Below are positions 38,874-48,200 of a stretch of 64,000 bases of DNA, piece by piece. The stretch's first letter is position 1; every line of letters begins with the position of its first letter. This stretch comes from JAPLSN01 sp964482955 (lineage in GTDB: Bacteria; Spirochaetota; Spirochaetia; Treponematales; UBA12059), in NCBI GenBank assembly GCA_964482955.1, contig CAYZZW010000011.1, positions 3,684 to 67,683 of the forward strand, read 5' to 3'. The notes under the pieces were generated by a model. That model did no database searches, was not told the origin of the DNA, and was given only the letters and a program-made list of their open reading frames with translations. Made by a program: the position numbers and the translations under genes.

Positions 38874-41494
38874 GCGCGTCCTCCCTTTCCCTTTCCGGAT
38901 GCCCTTCCCGCTCCCGCGCCGCACAGGTCCGCCTTCAGGCGCGCCAGGAAGGACAGGGCGTCGATCGGGGTCATGCGGTCCGGATCGGCGCTCCGCAGGC
39001 CGTCGAGGACGAGTTCCTCGATCGGGAACAGGCCGAACTGATCCACCGCCTTCGGGCGGTGGTCCAGTTCGGCGGGTATGCGCTTATCGATGCCCGAGAG
39101 TTCGTCCCTGATCGACTCGGCGCGCGCCACCACTTCCGCCGGCAGTCCCGCGATCTTCGCCACGTGGATGCCGTACGAACCCGACGCGGGCCCGTCGCGG
39201 ACCGTGCGGAGGAAGACGACGTCGCCTTCGCGCTCGCTCACGGCCATCGAGCGGTTCACGAGCTTCGGATGGCGCAACTCGGTGAGCTCGTGGTAGTGCG
39301 TCGCGAACAGAGCGCGGCAGCCGATCGTCCCGAGCAGCCGCTCGGCCACCGCCCACGCGATCGAAAGCCCGTCGACGGTGCCGGTGCCGCGCCCGACCTC
39401 GTCCATGACGACGAGGCTGCGGCTCGTGGCGTTGTTGAGGATGTACGCGGTCTCGTGCATCTCGACGAGGAAGGTGCTCTCGCCGCGCGCCAGGTTGTCC
39501 TGCGCGCCGACGCGGCAGAAGATGCGGTCGACGGCGCCGACGCGCGCGGACTCGGCGGGCACGAAGCAGCCGGCCTGCGCCATGAGCGCGATGAGGGCGT
39601 TCTGCCTGAGATAGGTGGACTTGCCCGCCATGTTGGGCCCCGTGACGAGCGCGAACGAAATCCCGTCGGCGTCGAGCGAGGCGTCGTTCCTCACGAAGGC
39701 GCCGGACGGCAGGTGCGCCTCGACGACCGGATGCCGTCCCCCGACGATCTCGAGGACGCCGCTTTCGTCGACGACGGGACGCACGTACGCGCGTTCCGTC
39801 GACACCGCCGCGAACGAGGCGAGGCAATCCGCCACAGCGACGCGGCGCGCGAAGCCGAGGAGCGCGCGGACCGCTTCCTTCACGCGCGCGCGCACGCCGA
39901 GGAAGAGCTCCCGTTCGGCGTCGGCGATTCGCTCGTCCGCGTCGTTGAGTTCGGTCTCGAGCTCGACGAGCCGGTCGGTGGTGAAGCGCTCGCCGTTCGA
40001 GATCGATTGCCTTCGGGAAAAGCGTTCGGGCACCTGCGAAAGCGAGGATTTCGACACTTCGAGGTAGTACCCGATGACGCGGTTGTAGCGGACCTTGAGG
40101 TTCTGGATGCCGGTGGCGGCGCGTTCCTCCCCGACGTAGGCTTCCAGCACGGCGCGGGAGTTGTCCTTGAGGTCGCGGATGGCGTCGAGCGCGGGGTCGA
40201 ATCCGCGCTTGATGAGTCCGCCTTCGTCGGTCGCGGCCGAGGGCTCGTCGTCGATCGCCCTGCCGACCAGGTCAGATACGGCCCGCAGCCCGGCGAGCTC
40301 GTCGTCGGCCAGGCCGTGGGCGATCCCCGCTTCGGCGAGCGCCGGATCGAGCGCGAAGGCTTCGAGGCCGGCGTCGATCGAGCATTTGACGCCGAGCAGG
40401 TCTTTCGCGTCCGCCCGGTCCACGGCCACGCGCGAGGCGAGGCGCTCGAGGTCCAGGCAGCGCGACAGGGAGTCGCGGAATTTCGAAAGTATCCGCTGGC
40501 GGCGATAGAGCGCCTCGACGCCGTCGTGCCTGCGCGCGATGGCGTCGGCGTCCTTGAGGGGCCGGAGCAGCCAGGTTCGGAGTTCGCGCGCGCCCATCGC
40601 GGTCTTCGTCCGGTCGAGGGTCTCGAGGAGCGTGAACGCGCGGCCGCCGTCCTTGAGGTTGCGGTCGATCTCGAGGTTCTTCTGGGCCGATTCGTCCACG
40701 ATGGCGCGCCCCTCGTCGTCGTGGCGGCTCAGGCGGTCGATGTGCGGCAGGGCGCCGCGCGCGTTGTCCTCGAGGTACGCGAGGACGACCCCGGCGGCGG
40801 CGAGCGCAGGATCGTCGTCGGGAAAGCCGAAGCCGCGGAGCGTCGCGGTGCCGAAGTGGCGGGTCGCGGTCTCAAAGCCCTTGCGAGCGTCGAAGCTCCA
40901 GTCGGGATAGCGGTTGACCACCGCGCAGCCGGTCTCCGCGACCGCTTCCGAAAGGACGGGGTCGTCGAGGAGCGACTGTTGCACGAGGAGCTCGCGCGGC
41001 CCGAGCGCGCGGAGTTCGCGCCTGAGCCGCCCGGTATCGGCGCGCGGGAAGCTGAACGCGGCGAACACGCCCGACGAGAGATCGGCGTACGCGCACGAGA
41101 GTTCGGCGCCGCGAGCTCCGAGGCCGACGAGGTGGTTGGGGACCGAAGACTCGAGGTAATCCTCGTCGATGGCCGTGCCCGGCGTGACGATCTCGACGAC
41201 GTCGCGCTCGATGATGCCCTTGCCGGCGCCCGGCTTCGTGAGCTGCTCGCAGATCGCGATCTTCTTGCCCAGCTTGAGGAGCCTGCCCACGTAGGAACGC
41301 GCTGCGTGGTACGGCACGCCGCACATGGGGCTGTCCTGCCTGCGGGTCAGCGTCAGGTTGAGGAGCGAACTCGCCTCGACCGCGTCCTCGTCGAACATCT
41401 CGTAGAAATCCCCGAGACGGAAAAAAAGGATAGCGTCCCGGTGTCTGGCCTTGATGTCCCGGTATTGATCCATGAGAGGCTTGTTTTCGGCCAT
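38870..41494 (-). CDS. mutS: DNA mismatch repair protein MutS
   Basis: Mismatch-recognition ATPase. 874 residues: mismatch-binding domain with the Phe-x-Glu motif GDFYEMF near residue 30, connector and lever domains, clamp, and ATPase with Walker A GPNMAGKST and Walker B LVVMDEVGRGT, plus the C-terminal HhH region. The start MAENKPLMDQYRDIK matches family starts, has no ribosome site and lies nine bases from a -10 box. mutL is not in the window. Confidence 0.96.
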   Translation of the reverse strand: MAENKPLMDQYRDIKARHRDAILFFRLGDFYEMFDEDAVEASSLLNLTLTRRQDSPMCGVPYHAARSYVGRLLKLGKKIAICEQLTKPGAGKGIIERDVVEIVTPGTAIDEDYLESSVPNHLVGLGARGAELSCAYADLSSGVFAAFSFPRADTGRLRRELRALGPRELLVQQSLLDDPVLSEAVAETGCAVVNRYPDWSFDARKGFETATRHFGTATLRGFGFPDDDPALAAAGVVLAYLEDNARGALPHIDRLSRHDDEGRAIVDESAQKNLEIDRNLKDGGRAFTLLETLDRTKTAMGARELRTWLLRPLKDADAIARRHDGVEALYRRQRILSKFRDSLSRCLDLERLASRVAVDRADAKDLLGVKCSIDAGLEAFALDPALAEAGIAHGLADDELAGLRAVSDLVGRAIDDEPSAATDEGGLIKRGFDPALDAIRDLKDNSRAVLEAYVGEERAATGIQNLKVRYNRVIGYYLEVSKSSLSQVPERFSRRQSISNGERFTTDRLVELETELNDADERIADAERELFLGVRARVKEAVRALLGFARRVAVADCLASFAAVSTERAYVRPVVDESGVLEIVGGRHPVVEAHLPSGAFVRNDASLDADGISFALVTGPNMAGKSTYLRQNALIALMAQAGCFVPAESARVGAVDRIFCRVGAQDNLARGESTFLVEMHETAYILNNATSRSLVVMDEVGRGTGTVDGLSIAWAVAERLLGTIGCRALFATHYHELTELRHPKLVNRSMAVSEREGDVVFLRTVRDGPASGSYGIHVAKIAGLPAEVVARAESIRDELSGIDKRIPAELDHRPKAVDQFGLFPIEELVLDGLRSADPDRMTPIDALSFLARLKADLCGAGAGRASGKGKGGRA

Positions 41495-41499
41495 GGCCG

Positions 41500-41528
41500 T
41501 TGCATTCTACACCAATCTCCGATAGGAT
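41500..41528 (+). promoter_or_regulatory. Predicted promoter of the STAS gene at 41563
   Basis: -35 TTGCAT (41500-41505), 17-base spacer, -10 TAGGAT (41523-41528). Start near 41535 leaves a short leader with GCGAGG before the GTG at 41563. Its -10 box overlaps the mutS -35 box. Confidence 0.45.
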
Positions 41529-41532
41529 ACAA
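41504..41532 (-). promoter_or_regulatory. Predicted promoter of mutS, leaderless arrangement
   Basis: Minus strand: -35 TTGTAT (41532-41527), 17-base spacer, extended -10 TGTAGAAT with TAGAAT at 41509-41504, nine bases, then the mutS ATG. The start site should lie within about three bases of the ATG. It interlocks with the STAS-gene promoter on the other strand. Confidence 0.6.
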
Positions 41533-41562
41533 CCTGAGCGCTCCCGCGCTCGCGAGGTTTTC

Positions 41563-42054
41563 GTGGAAGAAGCGCTGTTCCTCAAGGAAGTCGACAACGT
41601 CATCTACATCAGGGCTCTCGGTCACGTCACCGCGGCGATGTGCGCGGAGCTCCGCGACCGCGTGTTCGACCGTCTCGAGTCCAAGCCGCCGGTGACGGAC
41701 CTGTTCGTCGACCTCGGACAGTGCGCGTACATGGACTCGACGTTCATGGGTCTGCTCGTGGGATTCAACAAGCGTTTCATGCGCTTCGCGGACAAGCCGA
41801 TCACCCTGTTCGGCGTCTCGGGCGAATGCGAATGCCTGCTCAAGACGATCGGGATCCTGCGTCTCGTCAGGGTGTCCGACGGACAGGCCGCGTTCCCGCA
41901 GGCCATGGAAGACCTTTCGGGCGGCGCGCCGCCTTCGGCCGACCTCATCCTCGACGTGCACGAGAACCTGATGGAGATCTCGGCCGAAAACCGCAAGCGC
42001 TTTTCGGCGCTCCACGCCATCCTCAAGGCGCGCCCCAAGGACGACGAAGCCTGA
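41563..42054 (+). CDS. STAS-domain anti-sigma-factor-antagonist-like protein
   Basis: 163 residues from GTG 41563 (GAGG upstream). A complete STAS domain covers residues about 5-105: NVIYIRALGHVTAAMCAEL, TDLFVDLGQCAYMDSTFMGLLVGF, PITLFGVSGECECLLKTIGILRL. The CAYMDSTFMG segment carries the Asp-Ser pair of the SpoIIAA phosphorylation site, so unlike the STAS protein at 5535-5879 this one could be phospho-regulated. A helical C-terminal extension of about 50 residues follows. No partner kinase is adjacent. Confidence 0.85.
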   Translation: MEEALFLKEVDNVIYIRALGHVTAAMCAELRDRVFDRLESKPPVTDLFVDLGQCAYMDSTFMGLLVGFNKRFMRFADKPITLFGVSGECECLLKTIGILRLVRVSDGQAAFPQAMEDLSGGAPPSADLILDVHENLMEISAENRKRFSALHAILKARPKDDEA

Positions 42055-42109
42055 CCACCTCCGGCGGTGACGGGACCGTCATGCGCCGGAAGTCCGGAGT
42101 CGCGCCCTC

Positions 42110-42649
42110 CTATCGGGAGAGCGAGGCGATCACCTTGTCGGTGATGTCGATGAGGGGACTGTACCAGATGATCGGGTTCGCGACGGAATCGGTTCCCGTC
42201 GTCGTGAACACGACCGAGAAGCCCTCGGACTCGGCGACGCGCTGGACCGTTTCGTAGACCGATCGGGCGAACTCCGATGAATCAAGCAGTTTCCGTTTCT
42301 TCTCCTCGAGTTCCACGGTCTTCCCGGTCAGGTAATCCTTGAGGTTCTTGAGCTTCGCGGCGAGTTCCTTGTCGAGCTGGGACACGACGTCCGATTTGCC
42401 CGCCTGCGCGGCGTCCGCCTTCCGTTTCTGGATATCGGATATTTCCGCCTTCATCCGGTCGAGCTGGGCCTGCACCTTGGCCCGATCGTCCTCGAACGCC
42501 CTGGCGGCCGCGGAGTCGGTCGAGTAGGCGTCATAGACCCTCACGAGATCGATGACCGCGACGCGGGTCATCTGCTGCGCGTACGCGGCTCCGGTCGCGA
42601 ACAGCGAGACGGCGAGCGCGGCCGCGATAAATGCCCTTCTTCTGATCAT
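42110..42649 (-). CDS. OmpH/Skp-family periplasmic chaperone
   Basis: Holdase for outer-membrane proteins. 179 residues: signal peptide (FIAAALAVSLFATGAAYAQ), short beta strand VAVIDLVRVYDAY, long charged helices forming the Skp tentacles (about 45-130), and a closing strand GFSVVFTTTGTDSV. GGAGGAG before the ATG. Last gene of tamB-bamA-ompH. A spirochaetal arrangement next to mutS is what I remember from Borrelia and Treponema pallidum. Confidence 0.9.
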   Translation of the reverse strand: MIRRRAFIAAALAVSLFATGAAYAQQMTRVAVIDLVRVYDAYSTDSAAARAFEDDRAKVQAQLDRMKAEISDIQKRKADAAQAGKSDVVSQLDKELAAKLKNLKDYLTGKTVELEEKKRKLLDSSEFARSVYETVQRVAESEGFSVVFTTTGTDSVANPIIWYSPLIDITDKVIASLSR

Positions 42650-42689
42650 ATCGACACTCCTCCCGGCGCGGGCTTCGGGCCCGAGTCCG

Positions 42690-45224
42690 TCAATTCAGGG
42701 GCAGGCTCACCCCGATGACGAAGTCGAGTCCGTTCACGGGGCCCTTGACCGCCTGCAGGGTATTGTCCGAATCGATATAGAAACGTTTGGCGAGGTAGAT
42801 GCGGAACGGGAACTGCGGAAGCGTGAAGCGGAAACCGACACCGGCGCTCATCGCCAGGTTGGACGCGCGGATACCCGACAGGCCGATGCCGTCGTCCACC
42901 GCGTCCCCTTCGTCGACGAGTTCCGCGATGTCGAGGAGACCGTTCGCCGTCTTGATCACCGCAAGGTCGAAAAACGCGTCCAGCGACAGGAGGCGCGGCA
43001 CGAGCGGCGTGCGCAGTTCGAACCAGTTTTCCCACAGCTGGGTACCGGTCTGCGCGCCCAGCATCCAGCCGCGGCCGACGAAGGTGCCGTCGATCGCGAG
43101 TCCCTCCGTGCCGTACACGAGCTCGCGGCCGGGCTGGGGAAGCAGGTAGCTGAGCGCCGTATGGGCGCCGCCGACGAGCTTGAAGGTGAACGCCTCGCTG
43201 AGGGGAATCTCGACGAAGGTAAGATAGCCTTCGGCCTTCCAGTCGAGGCGGATGTAGTGCTTGAGCTCGAAGTCGAAGAAGCCGGCCAGCATGAGCCTGA
43301 GACTCGAAAAATAGCCGCTCGACGGATCGTACCAGATGTCGAGGTCGTTGAGGTAGGTACGGGCGTAGATCTTGTTCTTGTACAGCCAGGTGTCGAGGTT
43401 GTCGCGGTTTTCGGCGTCGTAGGCGCGATAGAGGTCGGAGTCGTAGGTCTTGAGCTCGAAGCCCGTCGAAATGCCCGATCCGACGCCGTAATCGCCGATC
43501 GGGGTCTTCCAGACGTAGCCGCCGTTGAGCCCGAGCATGATGTTCCAGTCCTGGAGCGGCATGAGGAATTCGGGCGGCACCGTATAGCCGGCTTCGACGT
43601 ATTCTTCCCAGGTGGAATACGGGTCGGGCGGGAAGTTGTCGGTTTCGCCCTTGTCGAAGATCGGCGCGAGCGTGTCCTGCTTGACCATGAGGGTCTTGTG
43701 GTTGAAGGAGAGATTGACGCCGAGCGAAAGCCGCTTGCCGAACATCCATTTTTCGGTGAAGCCGAAATCCACGGTCTGGTCGGTGGGCGACAGGCTCAAG
43801 TTGGCGCTCAGCTCCTGGCCGTTCCCCAGGAAGTTCGTGTCGCTCCACTTGACGATGCCGGAAATGGGGAACGAGGAATCGGAACCGCCGATGCCCGACA
43901 GCGTGGCGCCGAACTGGATGTTGGCGGTGTTCTGCTCCTCGAGCGTGATGATGAGGTCCATGAGGTTTTCGGCGGATCCCGGCACCATCTCCGGAATGAT
44001 GGCGGTGAAGTACTGGAGGTTGTAGAGGTTCCGAAGGCCTTCCATGATCTTGGCCTTCGAGAACACGTCGCCGACCTCGAGCGGGATCTCCCGGAGGATC
44101 ACGTGGTCCTTCGTCTTGTCGTTGCCCTTGAGGATGATGTTCTCGATGTGCGAACGGTCGCGCTCCTGGACGGAGATCGCGAATTCGACGATCTTGCGTT
44201 CCTCGTCGCGCTTCGACGACATTTCGATGCGGTTGAAGATGTAGCCGTTCTCGTAATACAGCTCGTCGACGCGTCCCTTGTCCGCCTTGATGCGCTTGTA
44301 GTCGGCGATCTCGTCCTTCTGCTGCATCATGAGCGACATGAGCTTTTCCGTCGAGAAGATCGAATTGCCCTGGAACGTGTAGCCCCCGAACGTGTACTGA
44401 CTCCCTTCGGATACCACGAAGGTGAGCACGAGTTTCTGACGATCGTCCTTTTCGTCGTACACGGGATCGCGCAGGACGTCGACGATCTTGGCGTCGATGT
44501 AGCCTTTGCTCTGCATGTACTCGGCGATCTCCGTCCGGTCGGTCGCGAGCGTCGCTTCCTTGAAGACGCCCGGCTGCAGGAAGCCTTCCTGCTTGAGCTT
44601 CAATTTCCCCTTGAGGGCGGAATCGGAGAAGGCGGTCAGTCCGCTGAAGCGGATTTCCTTGATCGTGACCTTGCCGCCTTCCTGGATCCGGATCACCCAG
44701 ACCAGGGTGCCGGGCTTGGCGCCGGGTTCGGTCTCCTGGGTCACGGCCACGTCGGGGAAGCCCTTTTCGATGAACAGGTTCTTCACCGCGATGGCGTCCA
44801 TCTTGGCCTTGTAATCGCGGTAGATGTCGTCTTTCTTGAGCGTGACGACGTCGAGCACCTCTCCCGTGCGGACGAGCTTGTTGCCCTCGACGCGGATGGA
44901 CTCGATCCAGGGACGCTCCGTCACCTCGATCTTGACGATGACCGCCGTCTTTTCGCGGTTGGCCGGCACGGCGATCGGCTTGAGCGTCTCGAAGCACTCG
45001 AGGGCGTACAGGCCGTTGTACAGTTCGTACCAGAGCGTGTCGTCGAACAGCTTGCCCCGGTATCGGCGCACGATCGGATCCACTTCCGCGCGATCGACGT
45101 GCGAGAGCCCGGAGAACTGTATGTCGGCAATGGGCTTGCCGTAAAACCATTCGTCGGCTTCCTGGGCGAAGGATGCCGCCGTCGCGATGGCGACGAACAT
45201 GACCGTCAACAAGACACGCCGCAT
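42690..45224 (-). CDS. bamA: Outer-membrane protein assembly factor BamA
   Basis: Inserts beta-barrel proteins into the outer membrane. 844 residues: signal peptide ending in SFAQ, POTRA repeats from about 30 to 430 (for example IADIQFSGLSHVDRAEV, YTFGGYTFQGNSIFSTEKL, NIILKGNDKTKDHVILREIPLEVGD), then a C-terminal barrel. The last residue is Asn after LPL, where an aromatic residue is more usual for a beta signal (GVSLPLN). AAGGGAG precedes the ATG. Shows clearly that the cell has an outer membrane with barrel proteins. Confidence 0.95.
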   Translation of the reverse strand: MRRVLLTVMFVAIATAASFAQEADEWFYGKPIADIQFSGLSHVDRAEVDPIVRRYRGKLFDDTLWYELYNGLYALECFETLKPIAVPANREKTAVIVKIEVTERPWIESIRVEGNKLVRTGEVLDVVTLKKDDIYRDYKAKMDAIAVKNLFIEKGFPDVAVTQETEPGAKPGTLVWVIRIQEGGKVTIKEIRFSGLTAFSDSALKGKLKLKQEGFLQPGVFKEATLATDRTEIAEYMQSKGYIDAKIVDVLRDPVYDEKDDRQKLVLTFVVSEGSQYTFGGYTFQGNSIFSTEKLMSLMMQQKDEIADYKRIKADKGRVDELYYENGYIFNRIEMSSKRDEERKIVEFAISVQERDRSHIENIILKGNDKTKDHVILREIPLEVGDVFSKAKIMEGLRNLYNLQYFTAIIPEMVPGSAENLMDLIITLEEQNTANIQFGATLSGIGGSDSSFPISGIVKWSDTNFLGNGQELSANLSLSPTDQTVDFGFTEKWMFGKRLSLGVNLSFNHKTLMVKQDTLAPIFDKGETDNFPPDPYSTWEEYVEAGYTVPPEFLMPLQDWNIMLGLNGGYVWKTPIGDYGVGSGISTGFELKTYDSDLYRAYDAENRDNLDTWLYKNKIYARTYLNDLDIWYDPSSGYFSSLRLMLAGFFDFELKHYIRLDWKAEGYLTFVEIPLSEAFTFKLVGGAHTALSYLLPQPGRELVYGTEGLAIDGTFVGRGWMLGAQTGTQLWENWFELRTPLVPRLLSLDAFFDLAVIKTANGLLDIAELVDEGDAVDDGIGLSGIRASNLAMSAGVGFRFTLPQFPFRIYLAKRFYIDSDNTLQAVKGPVNGLDFVIGVSLPLN

Positions 45225-45264
45225 AGGACTCCCTTTTCACCTGCCCCCGGTTCGACCGCGGGCT

Positions 45265-48200
45265 TCAGAAGGAAAATTTCCAATAGAATGAGAACGTCTG
45301 ATCCGAGAGGAACAACGTATCGGGATGTTCGGGCCGCATGCGCCAATCGAGCGTAAAGAGCGGCGTGGACCATTCGAAGCCGAGTTCCGATTGTATCGTC
45401 AAGCCTCCCTGCTGCTCAAGTGGGTTTTTCTGGAGGAAGAGCACCCCTTCGACGAAAACGTCGTCGCCCACGTACTTGCCGGCGTAGATCGCCGTCTGGT
45501 CGAAATAATCCTCGAGCGTGGCGTCCGGATACGCGTCCACCCCGATGTTCGACGCGTCGAGGAGCCAGCGCTGCAGCACCTGCGTCTTCACGTAGAACAG
45601 GTCGAGTCCGAGCGCGTCCTTCACGTTCCGCTCGAACACCCGGACGAAATTCAGTTGCGGGAGGAACTCGCTCGCGTTGAGCATCGCGCTGACGACGTTG
45701 ATCGACCCGTCCTCCCGCATCGCGAGGAAGTCCTGGCCCATCATCGCGGCGATCTCCGCCGTGGAGAGCGTCGGGCTCGACGAAATGGTCGGATTCAGGT
45801 CGATGAGGCTCGAATTCTCCGCGCTCACGAAGATCGTGACCGGACCGTTTTCGTTCCGGGTCCGAAGCTCGGCCTTGAGGCTCACGCGGGGATCGAATTT
45901 GTCCTTGTTCTCGGCGAATTTGATGGTCGCGTCCTTGATGAAGAAGTTGCGCTGCAGGTAGAACAACTCTCCGCCCCGCATGGCTACATTCCCGTCGAGG
46001 AAATATTCGCCGAGCGAGGAATCGCCGTGGAAGCGCACCGAGCTCGAAGGATCGGTCTGCCCGAGGATGACGGGGAATTCCTTCGACGGGAAGAACACCT
46101 CGACGTTCTTGCCCGTGCGCGCGGTGACGTCCACGCGGAAATCGAAGAGGTTCGGTCCGGACGCCGCCTTGACCGGTTCCGGCCTGATGAGCACCTCCGC
46201 GTTCGGCACGAAAAACGCCCCCGTGACGGACAGCGTGCGGTCGAGCCAGGAAATGCCGAGATCGAGCGAACACAAGCCCGTGACGTCCAGCCAGGGGATG
46301 ATGCCGGTCCGGCCGCGGACCAGGGTGCCTTCGACGCTCTTCACGGATACGTCGAAACGCTCGAGCGACCACCGCTCGAGCGCCGCGTCGAAGCGGGCCG
46401 CCACGCGCCCGTCCTTGCCGACCGGAATGTCGTCGTCGGAGATCGTAAAGGTCTTTTCGCTCACGACGACGTCGGCGCCGACGGGTCCGATCCGGTCGAG
46501 GGCGTAATCGGGCACGGTCATGAATCCGTCGGTGATGCTGAGGGAACCGGAAAAATCCGGATCGCGCGGATTGCCCTCCACGGCGAGCCAGCCCTCGCAC
46601 AGGCCGCCGTCGATCGCGATGACCGGTATCGAGAGGTGCGCGCCGACGGTGCCGAGGTCGAGCCGCACCGAGTCGAAGCGGAGGGAAACGGCGTCGGGGC
46701 GGACGTACCCCTTCGCGTCGAACGACACGGGCAGGGTGTCCGCGAGCCGGGCGGCGACGGAGCCGTCGGCGCCCAGGCTGGCGACGAGTTCGCGTCCGTG
46801 CCCGGCTTCCATCGAAAAGAGACCGTCTTCGAACGACAGGGATAGCGGCGCGAAAGCGCCCCGCTCCGCGGCCAGATTCTCGATCCGGCCCGAGAGTCCG
46901 AGCGACGCGAGCGAAACGCCGTTGCGTCCCGGAATCGTTTCGAAAGCGCAAAGTCCTTCCAGCTCGAACCAGGAGTCGATGGAGCGGCGGCCCGTCTTCG
47001 CGGAAAAGATCGACGAGAGTCGCAGGGCGCCCGAGGCAACGTCGAGCGAGGCGCCGAAACCGTCGAGCAGGAAACCGCCCAGGCGCGCGGTGCTGCCGGA
47101 CAGCGTCAGCGTCGAACCGGTGTACGCTCCCTTGATCGAGAGCGAGACCGGAAGCCCGACCCACGCCCCGTCCTTCACGCCGAAATCGAAATCGACGCGG
47201 GGCGCGTCCGGTTTTCCGGAGATGCGTACGGTGCCCGAACCGAGACCGGAGACGGAGCCCGCCGAGAGGCGCGCCACGGCGGCGTTCCGGAAATCGACGA
47301 ACGCCTCGACGGCGTCGGGCGACAGCGTCGCGTCGGCGCGGTAGCGTTCGCCCGCGGCGGACGCGAGTTCGACCGCGCACGAAACCGCGGATCCGCCTTC
47401 CGCGCGTATGTCCCAGTCCGCCGAAAGCGTTCCGGCCAGGCTCGAATGACGGTCGCGGACCGCGAGATCGTCGATGGCGAGGGACGAGTCGTCCGCCGTG
47501 CCGGAGAACGAAATTTCGGGAATGACGGAAGCGTCGCCTTTCGCCGACCGGATGGCGCAGTCGCGGAACGCGAGATCCCAATCTCCCGGATCCGCGAAAC
47601 GGGCGTCGAGATCGAAGGCGAGGAGCAGGACTTCCCCGAGCGCGTCGACGGGCAACGCGTCGGCGCGGGCCGACGCGACCAGGGCGCCGCCGTCCGACGA
47701 GGCGGACAGGCTGAACCCGTAATCGCCCTCGACCGAGACCGATCCCCCCGCGACGTAGCCGCGCAGGCGGTGCGCGATGCCGTCCAGGGTCGCGTCCACG
47801 GAAAAATCCGCCGAATCCGGCCCGAACACCGCGTGGCCGGAACCGGCGACGTTCCGGCCGAAGGCCGACACGAAAAATTCGCCGACCGAAAGGGTTTCCG
47901 ACGTCCCGTTCGCCGTGACGACGGCGTACGCGGAACCGTCGCCGCCGGCCGCGATCACGAGGTTGCGCGTGTTGTAGGAAAAATCGCGGAAGTCCGAGGC
48001 GAACGACGCCTTGCCGCTCACGGTCGCGCCTTCGAGCGCGGATCGGTAGGGGGATTCGGCGGGAAGGAGCGCGCCGAGTCCGAGTTCGCCCAAGGTGACC
48101 GGTTCGACGTTGGCGTCCACGAGAATCGACGGGCCCTGGAGGTCGAGAATGCCTTCGAGCGCGATGCCCGCGAGTTCGGTTGCCGCTGCTTCGTCCTCGC

